Of a stretch of DNA of 64,000 nucleotides, positions 43,297-52,835 are shown in pieces. Source of the stretch: Bog-366 sp963722555 (GTDB taxonomy: Bacteria; Acidobacteriota; Terriglobia; UBA7540); assembly GCA_963722555.1 (NCBI GenBank), contig CAVRNQ010000005.1:558001-622000 (forward strand). Direction: 5' to 3'. The notes beneath the pieces are model-generated. The model worked only from the letters and a program-made list of their open reading frames with translations, made no database searches and had not been told where the DNA came from. The position numbers were made by a program, and so were the translations under genes. Each line of letters begins with the position of its first letter. The stretch's first letter is position 1.

Positions 43297-43492
43297 AACC
43301 CGGTGCTGTGGCCGCAGTCGCTTCGCCTCGCCCTGGTTTACTTACGCGCCGCAAGATTCATTTCGCACGCTGTTTGCACGAATTCTGCCTCCCAGGGATG
43401 ACGCAAGGCTCCCCTGTATTCTACACTATCTGATTGCGCACCAGGCTGCAGGCTGCAAGTCATGGGCAGCCAAGGAAGCTCTGCATCTTTGG

Positions 43493-44203
43493 GTGAAAGC
43501 AGCAGCGAGGTGGAATACGAGAATCGACCGCAGTTCCATTCCCGGCCCCGCCGGACCGCTCGAAGCGCGGCTCGAGTGGAATCCCGAGATCACTCCCCAT
43601 CATGCGGCGCTCGTATGCCATCCACACCCCCTTCATGGTGGAACGATGCACAACAAGGTCGTCCTTCGCGCTGCCAAGGCCGCGCTGGAACTCGATCTCC
43701 CGGCGCTGCGCTTCAATTTCCGTGGAGCGGGCAGGAGCGCCGGGACGTTCACCTCGGGCATAGGCGAAAGAGGGGATGTACGCGCAGCTCTCGATTTCCT
43801 CTCGGCCCGCTTCCCCGGGTTGGCGGTGTGTGTGATAGGATTTTCGTTCGGGTCATGGGTCGGCCTGGAGGTGGGGGCAACCGACCCGCGCGTATCCGCC
43901 CTGGTGGGCCTGGGCGTCCCGGTGCTCTCGCTCGACTTCGGTTTTCTCCTGGGCATCCGTAAGCCAAAACTGCTCATCCAGGGAACGCGCGATAAATTCG
44001 GACCACGCACCGAAATCCAAACACTCTATGACTGCCTCGCTGAACCTAAACAGATTCACTGGGTCCATGAGGCTGACCACTTTTTCACAGGGACACTTGC
44101 GGAGGTACAGAAGGTCCTACGCGACTTCCTCACGAGGATTACAGGCCAGGTGCGGGCCGCTCCCAAAAGCCCTTGGCAACCAGGCGAAACGCCTGTAGAT
44201 TAA
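43493..44203 (+). CDS. Alpha/beta hydrolase (KANL3/Tex30-like)
   Basis: A 236-residue alpha/beta hydrolase with VCHPHPLHGGTMHNK and the nucleophile elbow VIGFSFGSWVG (serine of GFSFG), and a late HEADHFF histidine motif. This pattern is typical of the small hydrolase family with an HPHP loop; the substrate is unknown. The start is placed at GTG 43493, where the family resemblance begins; upstream in-frame sequence is disordered and overlaps the divergent gene. No strong ribosome-binding site is seen, so the start is only moderately certain. Confidence 0.75.
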   Translation: MKAAARWNTRIDRSSIPGPAGPLEARLEWNPEITPHHAALVCHPHPLHGGTMHNKVVLRAAKAALELDLPALRFNFRGAGRSAGTFTSGIGERGDVRAALDFLSARFPGLAVCVIGFSFGSWVGLEVGATDPRVSALVGLGVPVLSLDFGFLLGIRKPKLLIQGTRDKFGPRTEIQTLYDCLAEPKQIHWVHEADHFFTGTLAEVQKVLRDFLTRITGQVRAAPKSPWQPGETPVD

Positions 44204-44225
44204 GGAAAACTGTGCGAGGGAACCG

Positions 44226-44381
44226 ATGGCTGAGATGAACAAAGCCGAGCGTGAGCCTCTCTTCTGCCCCACGTGCGAAGTGGAAGTGCCACAGCCTCTC
44301 GTTTGCGGCGACTGCGGCGCGGTGATTTGCCGCCAATGCGGGACGCCCCTGGAAAAGATTGACGAACTCGGAATCGGCTAG
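44226..44381 (+). CDS. Very small zinc-ribbon protein
   Basis: A 51-codon open frame in the gap between the hydrolase gene and the convergent dehydrogenase gene. It has FCPTCEVEV, VCGDCGAVICRQCG and DELGIG, a typical double-Cys zinc ribbon (Cys14, Cys17, Cys27, Cys30, Cys35, Cys38). An AGGGA site lies just upstream of the ATG. Such tiny ribbons often act as metal-binding adaptors; the function is unknown. It could be co-transcribed with the hydrolase (22 bp downstream). Confidence 0.55.
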   Translation: MAEMNKAEREPLFCPTCEVEVPQPLVCGDCGAVICRQCGTPLEKIDELGIG

Positions 44382-44399
44382 GGTCTCCGGCCCCGCCGC

Positions 44400-44416
44400 G
44401 GTTCGAAGCTCGAACC
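44400..44416. terminator. Hairpin between convergent genes
   Basis: GGTTCGA-AGC-TCGAACC, a perfect 7-bp stem with 3-nt loop, lies 1 bp from the end of the dehydrogenase gene. It lacks a clear T-tract in both directions. Confidence 0.3.
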
Positions 44417-44417
44417 C

Positions 44418-46532
44418 TCAATAGGCTGTCACAGCCTTTACCGCCTGCACAATATCCGCAACCTGTGGAAGCACGGCATCTTCCTGTGCGGGATGGTAGG
44501 GAATAAAGACGTCCTTGCCCGCCAGTCTGCGGACGGGCGCATCGAGAAACCCAAACAATTCGTCGGCAATCCGGGCCGCTATTTCCGCGCCATAACCCCA
44601 GGAAACATTATCCTCGTACAGAACAAGCACGCGGTTGGTCTTCTTTATCGACGCCGCAATCAGATCCCAATCGTAGGGATTGAGCGAGCGCAGATCCAGG
44701 ATCTCCGGTTGAATGCCCTCCTGCTCCAGCGTCTTGGCCGCCTGCGCGGCGCGGATGACCAGCGACCCGTAGGTCACGATCGTCAACGAGGCGCCTTCGC
44801 GAACCAGCTTGGCCTTGCCAAACGGAATCATGTAGTCGCATCCTGGGTAGGGTGCGCGATTGTGCGTCTGGCGATACAGATGCTTGGGCTCGAGAAACAA
44901 AACCGGGTCGTCGCAACGAATCGCCGTGCGCAGCAGGCCGTTCGCATCGAGCGCCGTGGAGGGCATCACCACGCGCAGTCCGGGCAGGTGCGTGAAGATC
45001 GACTCTCCCGACTGGCTGTGGTAGATCGCCCCACCCGCCAGGTAACCCCCAATCGGCACGCGCATGACCAGCGGGCATGCAAAGGCGTTGTTCGACCGCC
45101 AGCGCAGGTTGATCATCTCATCCCGGATTTGCATCATGGCCGGCCAGATGTAGTCGAAGAATTGAATCTCCACCACCGGCTTGAGTCCCCGCGTGGACAT
45201 GCCGATCGCCCGGCCCACAATGCAGGCTTCCGCCAGAGAGGAGTTGTAGCAACGCGTGCTTCCGAATTGCCGTTGCAGGCCGTGCGTCACTTTGAAAACG
45301 CCGCCCTTGCCTTTCACCTTCGGCAATTCATCTTCGTGGCTGCAGTCGGCGACGTCTTCGCCGAAAACCACCACGCGGGGGTCGCGAGCCATCTCATCCT
45401 TCAGGCAGGCGTTGATGAGATCCACCATCGTCCTAGGCTCTCCATGAAACTTCGGCGGGTGGTCGAAGTGCTCAGAAGTCGGATCTACGCCCGGCGAATA
45501 GATATACCGGAGCACGGTATCGGGCGACACCGGCTCAGCCTCCAGGGCTTTGTCCGCAGCCTCACGAACCTCATGCTCGACCGCTGCTTCGATCTCTTTC
45601 AACTCCTTTTCCGTGATCAGCTTTTCAAGCTGGAGGAGCTTGGCCAGGCGGGTCACGGGGTCGCGCTTCGCCTCTTGCTGGCGGACTTCCTCCGATTTGT
45701 AGAGCCGCTCATCGTCAGATAAGGAATGGGAATAGGGACGGACCACGTGGGCGTGAACCAGTGCCGGACCCTTTCGCCGCCGCACGTAATCGACCGCTTT
45801 CCCCGCCACCTCGTAGCTCTCGGGAAAATCCGTGCCGTCACACTCCAAAGTCAGCAGATTGGGGAAATTGCGGACCAGGGCGGAGATGCTCCCCCCTGCG
45901 GTTTGGACGTCTACAGGCACGGAGATCGCGTAGCCGTTATCCTCGACCACGTAGAGGACTGGCAACTTGCGGTTGCAGGCCCAGTTCAACGATTCCCAAA
46001 ATTCACCCTCACTTGTGGCGCCATCGCCGAGCGACACGTAAACCATCTCGTCAGCATGAAAACTGGAAGCAAGTTCCGCCGCTTCCTGGACCTGCGAGAA
46101 ATACAGGCTCGCTTCCGCGGCGCCCACGGCGTGAGTGACGCGGGTTCCCGTCGGGCTTGAGCCCGTAAGGATATGGAGTTTCTTCGATCCCCAATGCGAA
46201 GGCATCTGCCGGCCCCCGCAGGCGGGATCGTCCTTCGCTCCCACGGACGCCAGCAACATATCGTAAGCCGTCATGCCCACTTGCAGGCAGAACGCCCGGT
46301 CGCGGTAGTAAGGGTAGAACCAGTCGTAGCCCGGCTTGAGGTGAAGCGCCGTCGCCACGCCGATGCACTCGTGCCCCACACCGTTGATCTGGAAGAAAGC
46401 TCTATTCTGGCGCTTGAGCTGAATCTCTTTGTCGTCCACGCGGCGCGACATGTACATCGTTCGATACGCAGCGACAAGCAACTCCCGAGAAAGCCTGGCA
46501 GCTTTCAGGACATGATTCATCGTCGTGGGCAT
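44418..46532 (-). CDS. Fused E1 alpha-beta 2-oxoacid dehydrogenase
   Basis: A 704-residue cytoplasmic protein in which E1 alpha (about 1-350) and E1 beta (about 365-704) are one chain. The thiamine diphosphate motif GDGATSEGEFWESLNWAC (GDG...N with ending EDNGYAI) is in the alpha part; the beta part has GEDVADCSHEDELP, RVPIGGYLAGGAIYHSQS and a transketolase C-terminal domain. The nearest relatives by pattern are branched-chain (2-oxoisovalerate) E1 enzymes. E2 and E3 genes are not near, so the substrate and partner are inferred only. GAGGGA lies before the ATG. It converges with the zinc-ribbon ORF. Confidence 0.85.
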   Translation of the reverse strand: MPTTMNHVLKAARLSRELLVAAYRTMYMSRRVDDKEIQLKRQNRAFFQINGVGHECIGVATALHLKPGYDWFYPYYRDRAFCLQVGMTAYDMLLASVGAKDDPACGGRQMPSHWGSKKLHILTGSSPTGTRVTHAVGAAEASLYFSQVQEAAELASSFHADEMVYVSLGDGATSEGEFWESLNWACNRKLPVLYVVEDNGYAISVPVDVQTAGGSISALVRNFPNLLTLECDGTDFPESYEVAGKAVDYVRRRKGPALVHAHVVRPYSHSLSDDERLYKSEEVRQQEAKRDPVTRLAKLLQLEKLITEKELKEIEAAVEHEVREAADKALEAEPVSPDTVLRYIYSPGVDPTSEHFDHPPKFHGEPRTMVDLINACLKDEMARDPRVVVFGEDVADCSHEDELPKVKGKGGVFKVTHGLQRQFGSTRCYNSSLAEACIVGRAIGMSTRGLKPVVEIQFFDYIWPAMMQIRDEMINLRWRSNNAFACPLVMRVPIGGYLAGGAIYHSQSGESIFTHLPGLRVVMPSTALDANGLLRTAIRCDDPVLFLEPKHLYRQTHNRAPYPGCDYMIPFGKAKLVREGASLTIVTYGSLVIRAAQAAKTLEQEGIQPEILDLRSLNPYDWDLIAASIKKTNRVLVLYEDNVSWGYGAEIAARIADELFGFLDAPVRRLAGKDVFIPYHPAQEDAVLPQVADIVQAVKAVTAY

Positions 46533-46986
46533 GGTCCCTCACCGGAGGTCTCAGGCTGGAACAGATTCCCATACGCAAGGCGGGCTTCCGCCCTTCCCGT
46601 AACGAATTATCAGATTATGAAAGGACAAAGTCAATCGCCTGGATGCCCTCAGATTTAACCCCTCGGGTTGCGCGTTCCCTGACCAATTCCCCTCTTTGAA
46701 CATTCACACGAGTGTGCTAAATTGAGCGAAGAAAAGGCGAAGAGATGTTGCCGGCACTTGATCCGTTGCTGATAGGGGAGCCAAGGGGAGAATATGTGGC
46801 GTCGCGCGGCCAGTGGCCGCAACCAAACATGACGTGGGTCTTGTAGGGCCAGGGCTTGCCCTGGCCAAGGCCATCCCAAGGGGTGGCCCTACACAAACGA
46901 CGAAAAATGCTTGTCAAAAAAACAAGAAGTTACGGTATTGCAATGTAGAGTTGTGTCAGTCATCTCATACGCAGAGAGGAATTCGG
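46533..46986. other. 454-bp gap with one palindromic repeat
   Basis: Between the divergent dehydrogenase and mrfA-like genes. The only clear element is the repeat at 46842-46893. The segment 46700-46800 is AT-richer and may carry a promoter, but no site convinced me. Nothing else found. Confidence 0.5.
46842..46893. repeat. Palindromic repeat, TGTAGGGCCAGGGC ends
   Basis: TGTAGGGCC(AGGGC) at the left faces GGCCCTACA at the right, with an inner CCAGGGCTTGCCCTGG hairpin. Similar ends are common in environmental bacterial repeats, as I recall. Confidence 0.65.
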
Positions 46987-49377
46987 ATGGATTCAAAAGC
47001 AAACGCCTTGGCGAGCCTCCGGGCACACGATCTGGCCCCGCTCCAAAGCGCGCTCATGGAAATCGAAGAGAAATTTCACGCCTCGCGCATGCAGGGTGGC
47101 CTGACGGCGATCCGCCACTTCCCCGCTCGCGCGCCGCGCGTCGAGCCTTTCCCCGAATCCCTGCCGGCCCGCCTCCTGGAGGTTTTGAAGGCCCGCGGAT
47201 TTACCTCGCTCTATTCCCACCAGGCGCAGGCCTTCACGCTGGCTCGCGAAGGCAAGAACCTGGTGGTCGTCACGCCCACGGCCTCCGGCAAGACCCTATG
47301 TTACAACCTGCCGATCCTGAGCGAACTCGTTGAGAACCCCGAGGCGCGCGCCCTTTACCTCTTCCCCACCAAAGCCCTCTCGCAGGATCAGCTCGTCGAG
47401 CTCAATCGCTGGACCGAACAGCTCGGCGAGGAAGTTCGCACGTTCACTTACGACGGCGATACGCCGCAAGACGCTCGCAAGGCCATCCGCGCGCGGGGCA
47501 ACCTGGTCATCACCAACCCTGACATGCTGCACGCGGGGATCTTGCCTCACCACACGAAGTGGCAGCGGCTTTTTGAGAATCTCCGTTACGTGGTCATCGA
47601 CGAACTACATTACTATCGCGGGGTCTTGGGCAGTCACCTCGCCAACGTCTTGCGCCGGCTCAAGCGCGTGGCACAGTTCTACGGGAGCCGACCGCAATTC
47701 ATCTGCACGTCCGCCACGATTGCCAATCCGGAGGAACTCGCCGCGCGCATCCTGGAAGAAGATGTCGCGCTGGTGGACGACAACGGAGCACCCTCTGGGG
47801 AGAAGTACTTTGTCTTTTATAATCCCCCCGTCGTCAACCCCCAACTGGGCATCCGCCGGTCGTACTTGAACGAAACACGCCGGCTGGCGAAGACGTTCCT
47901 TTCGCGCCAACTGCAGACCATTGTTTTCGCCAACAGCCGCCTGGCCACCGAAATCCTGGTCACCTACCTCAAAGAAGATTTCTCGCAGGCGCCTGGCAGT
48001 CCGGAAGCGGTGCGCGGCTACCGCGGTGGCTACCTGCCCCTCGAGCGCCGCGCTATTGAGCGCGATTTGCGGAACGGACATTTGCGCGGCGTGGTTGCAA
48101 CCAACGCGTTGGAACTTGGGATCGACATTGGCAGCCTCGATGTGGCGCTGCTTGCCGCCTACCCGGGAACGATCGCCTCCACCTGGCAGCGCGCGGGCCG
48201 GGCGGGCCGCCGGCAAGGAGCGTCCGCTGCCGTGCTCGTCGCCTCGAGCGCTCCTCTCGACCAGTTCATGGTGCAAAACCCGGAGTATTTTTTCGGCCGG
48301 TCACCGGAGCACGGCTACGTGAACCCCGACAATCTCTTTATTTTGCTGAATCACCTGAAGTGCGCCGCCTTCGAGCTGCCCTTGCGCGCGGATGAGAAGT
48401 TTGGGTCGCTCGACCTCCCGCGGCTCTGCGCGCACCTCGAGGAGACCGGCTTTCTGCACCACACCCAAGACGGCTGGTACTGGGTCTCGGAGAGCTATCC
48501 GGCCGACGCCATCAGCTTGCGCTCCATCTCCTCTGACAACTTTGTCATTGTGGACAACACGCGTGAGCCCCGCGTAATCGGCGAAACGGATTTCTCGAGC
48601 GCACTCACCACGCTGCACGAGAAGGCAATCTATATCCAGGACGGTGTGCAGTACCACGTCGAACGCCTCGACTACGACGATCGCAAGGCTTACGTCCACC
48701 AGGTGGATTCTGAATACTTCACCGATGCCATCTCCTACACCAAAATCAAAATTCTTGAGACCTTCGACTCCGCTCCGGCCGGGCCGGCGCGGAAGAACCA
48801 TGGCGAAGTCCAGGTAAACACCCAGGTGGTGGGATTCAAGAAGATCAAATTCCATACCATGGAGAATGTCGGGTCGGGCGAGCTGACCCTGCCCGAACAG
48901 GAGATGCACACCACTGCGTTCTGGTTGACGCTGCCGCGTTCCATGATGGAGGAATTGCCTTACAATTCCACCGAGCGCCTCGACGGCGTGAACGGCCTTT
49001 CGAACGCGCTCGGCGCTATTGCCACGCTGCTGGTTATGTGCGACGCTCGTGATCTGGGGACTTCCGTGGGAGAAAATGCGGAACTGGAAGTCTCCGTGGA
49101 ACCGGAAGCATCGGACCCGAAGCCAGGCAAGCACACGGTGGTGCGAAAGGTGTTCGAACCCAACATTTACCTCTACGACTGCTACCCCGGAGGCGTCGGG
49201 CTTAGCGAGCCGCTCTTTCGCTTGAGCGGTTCGTTGCTCGAGAAAACCCACAAGCTGATTGCGGATTGCCCTTGCCCCTCGGGCTGCCCCTCGTGCGTGG
49301 GCCCCGCCGGCGAAATTGGAGAAAAAGGGAAAGAAGTTGCGCTCGAAATCCTCCGGCGGATAATTTCACTGCCATGA
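46987..49377 (+). CDS. mrfA: MrfA-like (YprA-type) DUF1998 helicase
   Basis: A 796-residue superfamily 2 DNA helicase. Walker A is TPTASGKT (96-103), the DELH box VIDELH is near residue 203 and motif VI is STWQRAGRAGRR. The C-terminal domain (DUF1998) ends with four cysteines CPCPSGCPSC (about 761-770), a metal site. In Bacillus subtilis this family (MrfA/YprA), with the exonuclease MrfB, repairs mitomycin C crosslinks independently of UvrABC. The adjacent gene is the matching exonuclease and overlaps by 4 bp, so the same pairing is inferred here. A GAGAGGA site lies in front of ATG 46987. Confidence 0.9.
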   Translation: MDSKANALASLRAHDLAPLQSALMEIEEKFHASRMQGGLTAIRHFPARAPRVEPFPESLPARLLEVLKARGFTSLYSHQAQAFTLAREGKNLVVVTPTASGKTLCYNLPILSELVENPEARALYLFPTKALSQDQLVELNRWTEQLGEEVRTFTYDGDTPQDARKAIRARGNLVITNPDMLHAGILPHHTKWQRLFENLRYVVIDELHYYRGVLGSHLANVLRRLKRVAQFYGSRPQFICTSATIANPEELAARILEEDVALVDDNGAPSGEKYFVFYNPPVVNPQLGIRRSYLNETRRLAKTFLSRQLQTIVFANSRLATEILVTYLKEDFSQAPGSPEAVRGYRGGYLPLERRAIERDLRNGHLRGVVATNALELGIDIGSLDVALLAAYPGTIASTWQRAGRAGRRQGASAAVLVASSAPLDQFMVQNPEYFFGRSPEHGYVNPDNLFILLNHLKCAAFELPLRADEKFGSLDLPRLCAHLEETGFLHHTQDGWYWVSESYPADAISLRSISSDNFVIVDNTREPRVIGETDFSSALTTLHEKAIYIQDGVQYHVERLDYDDRKAYVHQVDSEYFTDAISYTKIKILETFDSAPAGPARKNHGEVQVNTQVVGFKKIKFHTMENVGSGELTLPEQEMHTTAFWLTLPRSMMEELPYNSTERLDGVNGLSNALGAIATLLVMCDARDLGTSVGENAELEVSVEPEASDPKPGKHTVVRKVFEPNIYLYDCYPGGVGLSEPLFRLSGSLLEKTHKLIADCPCPSGCPSCVGPAGEIGEKGKEVALEILRRIISLP

Positions 49378-50681
49378 ATCTGGAGCAACAGCTTCGACTA
49401 CTGAGACACGCCACCAAGCCGCGCGACCCCGACCGCGAGTTGGAGCAAACGCTCGCCTATCTCCGCCGCTTGGAGCAGCCACCCGGCCCGCGCCCGCTTC
49501 CAGCACAAAGGGCAGCCCAAGGCATCGAAGCGTACGTCGAAGGCACGCTCACCAAAAACGACAGGGGCGAATACTTCCTGGCCCGGCAGGCCTTACCCTT
49601 CGGAAGGCCTTACGGCAAACTACGTATCGGCGACATCTCCACCGCTGACCTGAGCCCGCTCCATCTCGTCCTTTCCGGGGCCGCCATGCCCGCGCCCGAG
49701 CGGCTGGTGTTCCTGGACACCGAAACGACCGGACTCGCGGGCGGCACGGGCACCTGTGCTTTTCTCATCGGAATTGGCACGGTCGAGGGAACTCAATTCG
49801 TAATCAGGCAATACTTTCTGCGCGATTATCCGGAAGAGAAAGTTATCCTGCAAGACCTGGCCGAAGTGCTGGAGTCCTTTGACGGGCTCGTCACCTATAA
49901 CGGGAAGACGTTTGACGTGCCGCTGCTCGAGACTCGTTATACGCTGGCCCGTCTGAAGGCGCCTTTCGGGCGGCTGCTGCACCTCGATGCCCTGCACCCG
50001 GCCCGGAGGCTGTGGAAACTGCGCCTTGAGAGTTGCAGGTTGACGGATCTCGAAAGCGCGGTGTTAGGGATCGGACGCGAGGGCGACGTTCCCGGCTCAG
50101 AAATCCCCGGTATTTACTTCGATTATCTGCGCACGGGCGACGCGCGAGGGCTGCAGCCGGTGTTCTACCACAACGCGCTGGATATCATCACGCTTGCCGC
50201 ACTGACCGTGGAACTGGCGCGCGCCCTTGGCGACGCCGGCGCCAGCACGCTCGATTCTTCCGTCGATCTCTTCAGCCTCAGCCGCATCTATGAATCTGCT
50301 GGTTCACGGGAGCAGTCGGTCGAGACCTGCCAACGGGCGCTCTCCGCAGGATTGCCGGAACTAATCGAGGGCCAGGCACTGTGGCAATTGGCCCTGCAGT
50401 ACAAGCGGCAGCGCCAACCCGAATTGGCTGCGGAGATTTGGCACGAACTCGCGCGGCGGCCGTCACCACTTGCCCTGAAGGCGTTTGAAGAGTTAGCCAT
50501 TTACTACGAGCACTACCGGCGCGATCCCAAAACTGCGCTGGAATTTACGCAGGCCGCACTCGATCGTCTGCGCGAACAGCCGGCGCCTTCCTCGCAGGCA
50601 GCCCGCTTCAAACATCGTCTGGAGAGGCTGCAGAGGAAAGTCGCCCACCGGCAGAGTGCAACGCACCTAGCCGTCACCTAG
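49374..50681 (+). CDS. mrfB: MrfB-like (YprB-type) DEDD exonuclease
   Basis: A 435-residue protein with a ribonuclease-H-like exonuclease domain (about 105-290): LVFLDTETTGLAGGTGT carries the first two metal-binding acids (Asp115, Glu117), VTYNGKTFDVPLLE the third region and DALHPARRLW follows. The C-terminal third (about 320-435) is TPR-like helices, as in YprB proteins. It overlaps the helicase stop by 4 bp (ATGA), so the two are translationally coupled. In Bacillus MrfB is the nuclease of the mitomycin-repair pair. Confidence 0.85.
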   Translation: MNLEQQLRLLRHATKPRDPDRELEQTLAYLRRLEQPPGPRPLPAQRAAQGIEAYVEGTLTKNDRGEYFLARQALPFGRPYGKLRIGDISTADLSPLHLVLSGAAMPAPERLVFLDTETTGLAGGTGTCAFLIGIGTVEGTQFVIRQYFLRDYPEEKVILQDLAEVLESFDGLVTYNGKTFDVPLLETRYTLARLKAPFGRLLHLDALHPARRLWKLRLESCRLTDLESAVLGIGREGDVPGSEIPGIYFDYLRTGDARGLQPVFYHNALDIITLAALTVELARALGDAGASTLDSSVDLFSLSRIYESAGSREQSVETCQRALSAGLPELIEGQALWQLALQYKRQRQPELAAEIWHELARRPSPLALKAFEELAIYYEHYRRDPKTALEFTQAALDRLREQPAPSSQAARFKHRLERLQRKVAHRQSATHLAVT

Positions 50682-50740
50682 TGTCCTGTCCCGCATTATT
50701 GTTGACAATGAGGGGTCTTGCTGCCGCAATGGCTTCGGCA

Positions 50741-50763
50741 AACTTGACTCAAATAGTCAAGTT
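50741..50763. promoter_or_regulatory. Perfect hairpin in the gap after mrfB
   Basis: AACTTGACT (50741-50749) and AGTCAAGTT (50755-50763) form a perfect 9-bp stem with a CAAAT loop. A little upstream is a palindrome ATTGTTGACAAT (50698-50709). They may be operators or a weak terminator; no T-tract follows. Confidence 0.4.
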
Positions 50764-50826
50764 CAGAATATCAAGCCTGCTAGTGGTCAGAAATCCAGAC
50801 TGGGCCACTACCCCAAGTTGACATCC

Positions 50827-50856
50827 TTGGAACGTTCTTGAGCAAACTGTTAGAAT
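50827..50856 (+). promoter_or_regulatory. Possible promoter of galT-gph
   Basis: TTGGAA (50827-50832), 18 bp, TAGAAT (50851-50856), 80-90 bp before the galT-like ATG. Moderate matches to the consensus only. Confidence 0.35.
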
Positions 50857-50942
50857 GGCAGGTTGTCAAGTCACGGCCGGGTGGCAGCCGCGCGCGTGCA
50901 CTCGCGCCCTAGACGGAAGCTTTTCCCGAGAAGGCCGCAAAC

Positions 50943-51959
50943 ATGGCTGAACTTCGCTTAGACCCCTTCACGCGACGCTGGGTGGTGACCGGCAAGCGCC
51001 CGGTAATGCCCGACGTTCACGACGGGAGCGGATTGTGCCCCTTCTGCCCGGGGCACGAGCATCTGACGCCTCGCCCCATTCGCGAATGCCGTGACGCGAG
51101 CGGGGCCTGGACAGCCCGGGTCTTTCACGATCGCGCCCCGCTCTTCCGGGTGGAAGGAGGCACCGACCGCAGGGCCGAGGGCATGTTCGACCTCATGAAC
51201 GCAGTCGGCGCACACGAAATCGTAGTGGAAACAGCGCAGCACGGAGTGACCCTGGCGCAGATCCCCGAGCCGCAGATCGCCCAAACGCTGGAGATCTTCC
51301 GCGAGCGCATTCTCGACCTGAAGCGCGATCAGCGTCTCCGCTACGTCTCGATCTTCAAAGATCAGCATCCCCCATCCGCCACGCTACAAGGGCACAGCCA
51401 TTCCCAAGTGCTGGGAACACCCGTCCTGCCGCAATTGCTGGAAATCGAACTTCGGTGGAGCCAGGCGCACTTCTTGAAGCGGGAACGCTGCATTTACTGT
51501 GACGCCTTGCAGCAGGAACTGCAGCAGGAAACACGCGTCGTCGATCAGACCGCGGATTTCGTGGCGTTTTGTCCTTTTGCCTCGCGCTGGTCTTATGAGC
51601 TGTGGGTGGTTCCCGTTCACCATTCCTCTTCCTTCGAGAACGATTTGGCGGAAGGGGGGCGCATCGCGTCACTCGCGCCTTTTCTCAAGTCCTGCCTGCA
51701 ACGCGTGGAAAAGCTCTCGCCGAGTCTCCATCTGGTGGTTCACACCGAACCGAATTTGCAGGCATCGAAGCCCAAGAAGAACTGGTGGCAGACCTTGCGG
51801 GAAGATTATCATTGGCACATCGAGATTCAGCCGGATGTCGAGGGACGGCGCCGCCTTCTGGGTACGGAGGGCTTCAACTTTAACCCCATCCCGGCGGAAC
51901 AGGCCGCGCTCGTGCTGCGCGCGCTCGAACCCGGAGTCGAGCCGGCGCCGCCCGCATGA
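50943..51959 (+). CDS. galT: Galactose-1-phosphate uridylyltransferase-like enzyme
   Basis: A 338-residue HIT-superfamily enzyme of the GalT type. It has a zinc-binding CPFC (32-35), the catalytic loop HSHSQ (151-155; the nucleophile is the second His of HxHxQ) and HWHIEIQP near the C-terminus, plus WELWVVP-like strands. GalT normally exchanges UMP between UDP-glucose and galactose-1-phosphate; the canonical loop is HPHxQ, so HSHSQ leaves room for a related nucleotidyltransferase. Its stop overlaps the next start (ATGA), coupling it to the phosphatase. Confidence 0.8.
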   Translation: MAELRLDPFTRRWVVTGKRPVMPDVHDGSGLCPFCPGHEHLTPRPIRECRDASGAWTARVFHDRAPLFRVEGGTDRRAEGMFDLMNAVGAHEIVVETAQHGVTLAQIPEPQIAQTLEIFRERILDLKRDQRLRYVSIFKDQHPPSATLQGHSHSQVLGTPVLPQLLEIELRWSQAHFLKRERCIYCDALQQELQQETRVVDQTADFVAFCPFASRWSYELWVVPVHHSSSFENDLAEGGRIASLAPFLKSCLQRVEKLSPSLHLVVHTEPNLQASKPKKNWWQTLREDYHWHIEIQPDVEGRRRLLGTEGFNFNPIPAEQAALVLRALEPGVEPAPPA

Positions 51960-52645
51960 GGATGCGAAGTAGCGTGATCCCAACCTGGAATCAAGTCCGC
52001 CTGGTCGTGTTCGATCTCGACGGCACGCTGGTGGACAGCAAGCAGGACCTGGCGTTGAGTGTGAACGCCATGCGGCAAGAGATGGGTCTAAACCTGCTGC
52101 CGCTCGACTTGATTGCCTCCTACGTCGGCCACGGCGTCACGGTTTTGGTGCGTCGCGCTTTGGGAGAACTTGCTACCGCTGAAAATATGGAAAAGGGTCT
52201 GGCCTTTTTTCTGAATTATTATCGGGAACACATGCTCGATCATACGGTGCCCTACCCGGGTGTTGAGGAGGCCCTCGATAAACTCCGGACCCAGAAGCTG
52301 GCGGTGCTGACAAACAAGCCTGTCAATTTTAGCCGCGAGATGCTGACTCGACTTGGCTTCGCGCCCTACTTCACGTTCGTGTACGGAGGCAACAGTTTTT
52401 CCCAGAAGAAACCCGACCCCATGGGAGTGCACAGAATGATGGAAGATCTCGAGGTCCGTCCACTCCAGACGCTCATGGTGGGCGATTCTGATACGGATGT
52501 GCTCACGGGTCGGAACGCCGGCGTCTGGACTTGCGGGGTTACCTATGGATTCGGCGCACACACGCTGCAACAGACACCGCCCGATTTCGTAATCGATGAT
52601 CTGCGTGAGCTTCCCCCCTTGCTTAACAATCAGCGGAAAGGGTGA
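51956..52645 (+). CDS. gph: Phosphoglycolate-phosphatase-like HAD hydrolase
   Basis: A 229-residue HAD phosphatase with motif I VFDLDGTLVDS (nucleophile and general acid Asp), motif II VLTNKP, the motif III lysine in QKKPDPMG and motif IV MVGDSDTDV. Length and cap region fit the Gph group, which hydrolyses 2-phosphoglycolate; other sugar-phosphate substrates are possible. The start overlaps the galT-like stop by 4 bp, a strong hint that the two act in one sugar-phosphate route. Confidence 0.8.
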   Translation: MRMRSSVIPTWNQVRLVVFDLDGTLVDSKQDLALSVNAMRQEMGLNLLPLDLIASYVGHGVTVLVRRALGELATAENMEKGLAFFLNYYREHMLDHTVPYPGVEEALDKLRTQKLAVLTNKPVNFSREMLTRLGFAPYFTFVYGGNSFSQKKPDPMGVHRMMEDLEVRPLQTLMVGDSDTDVLTGRNAGVWTCGVTYGFGAHTLQQTPPDFVIDDLRELPPLLNNQRKG

Positions 52646-52835
52646 TGTGAAGTGTGTGTGGGAGGTCGCGGAGGTTCCTGTCTGAGCACGGCGCTCGCCG
52701 CCCTTGCCGCTCCGGGGAGACGGGACTGCCTCCAGGCGATTCGCGCGGGGGAAAGGATCTGCGCCGCCGGGGGTACGCGGCGGGCTTTCCAACGCGTTCT
52801 GGTATCTTTGCATCGAATTGAAGGCGGGACACCAT

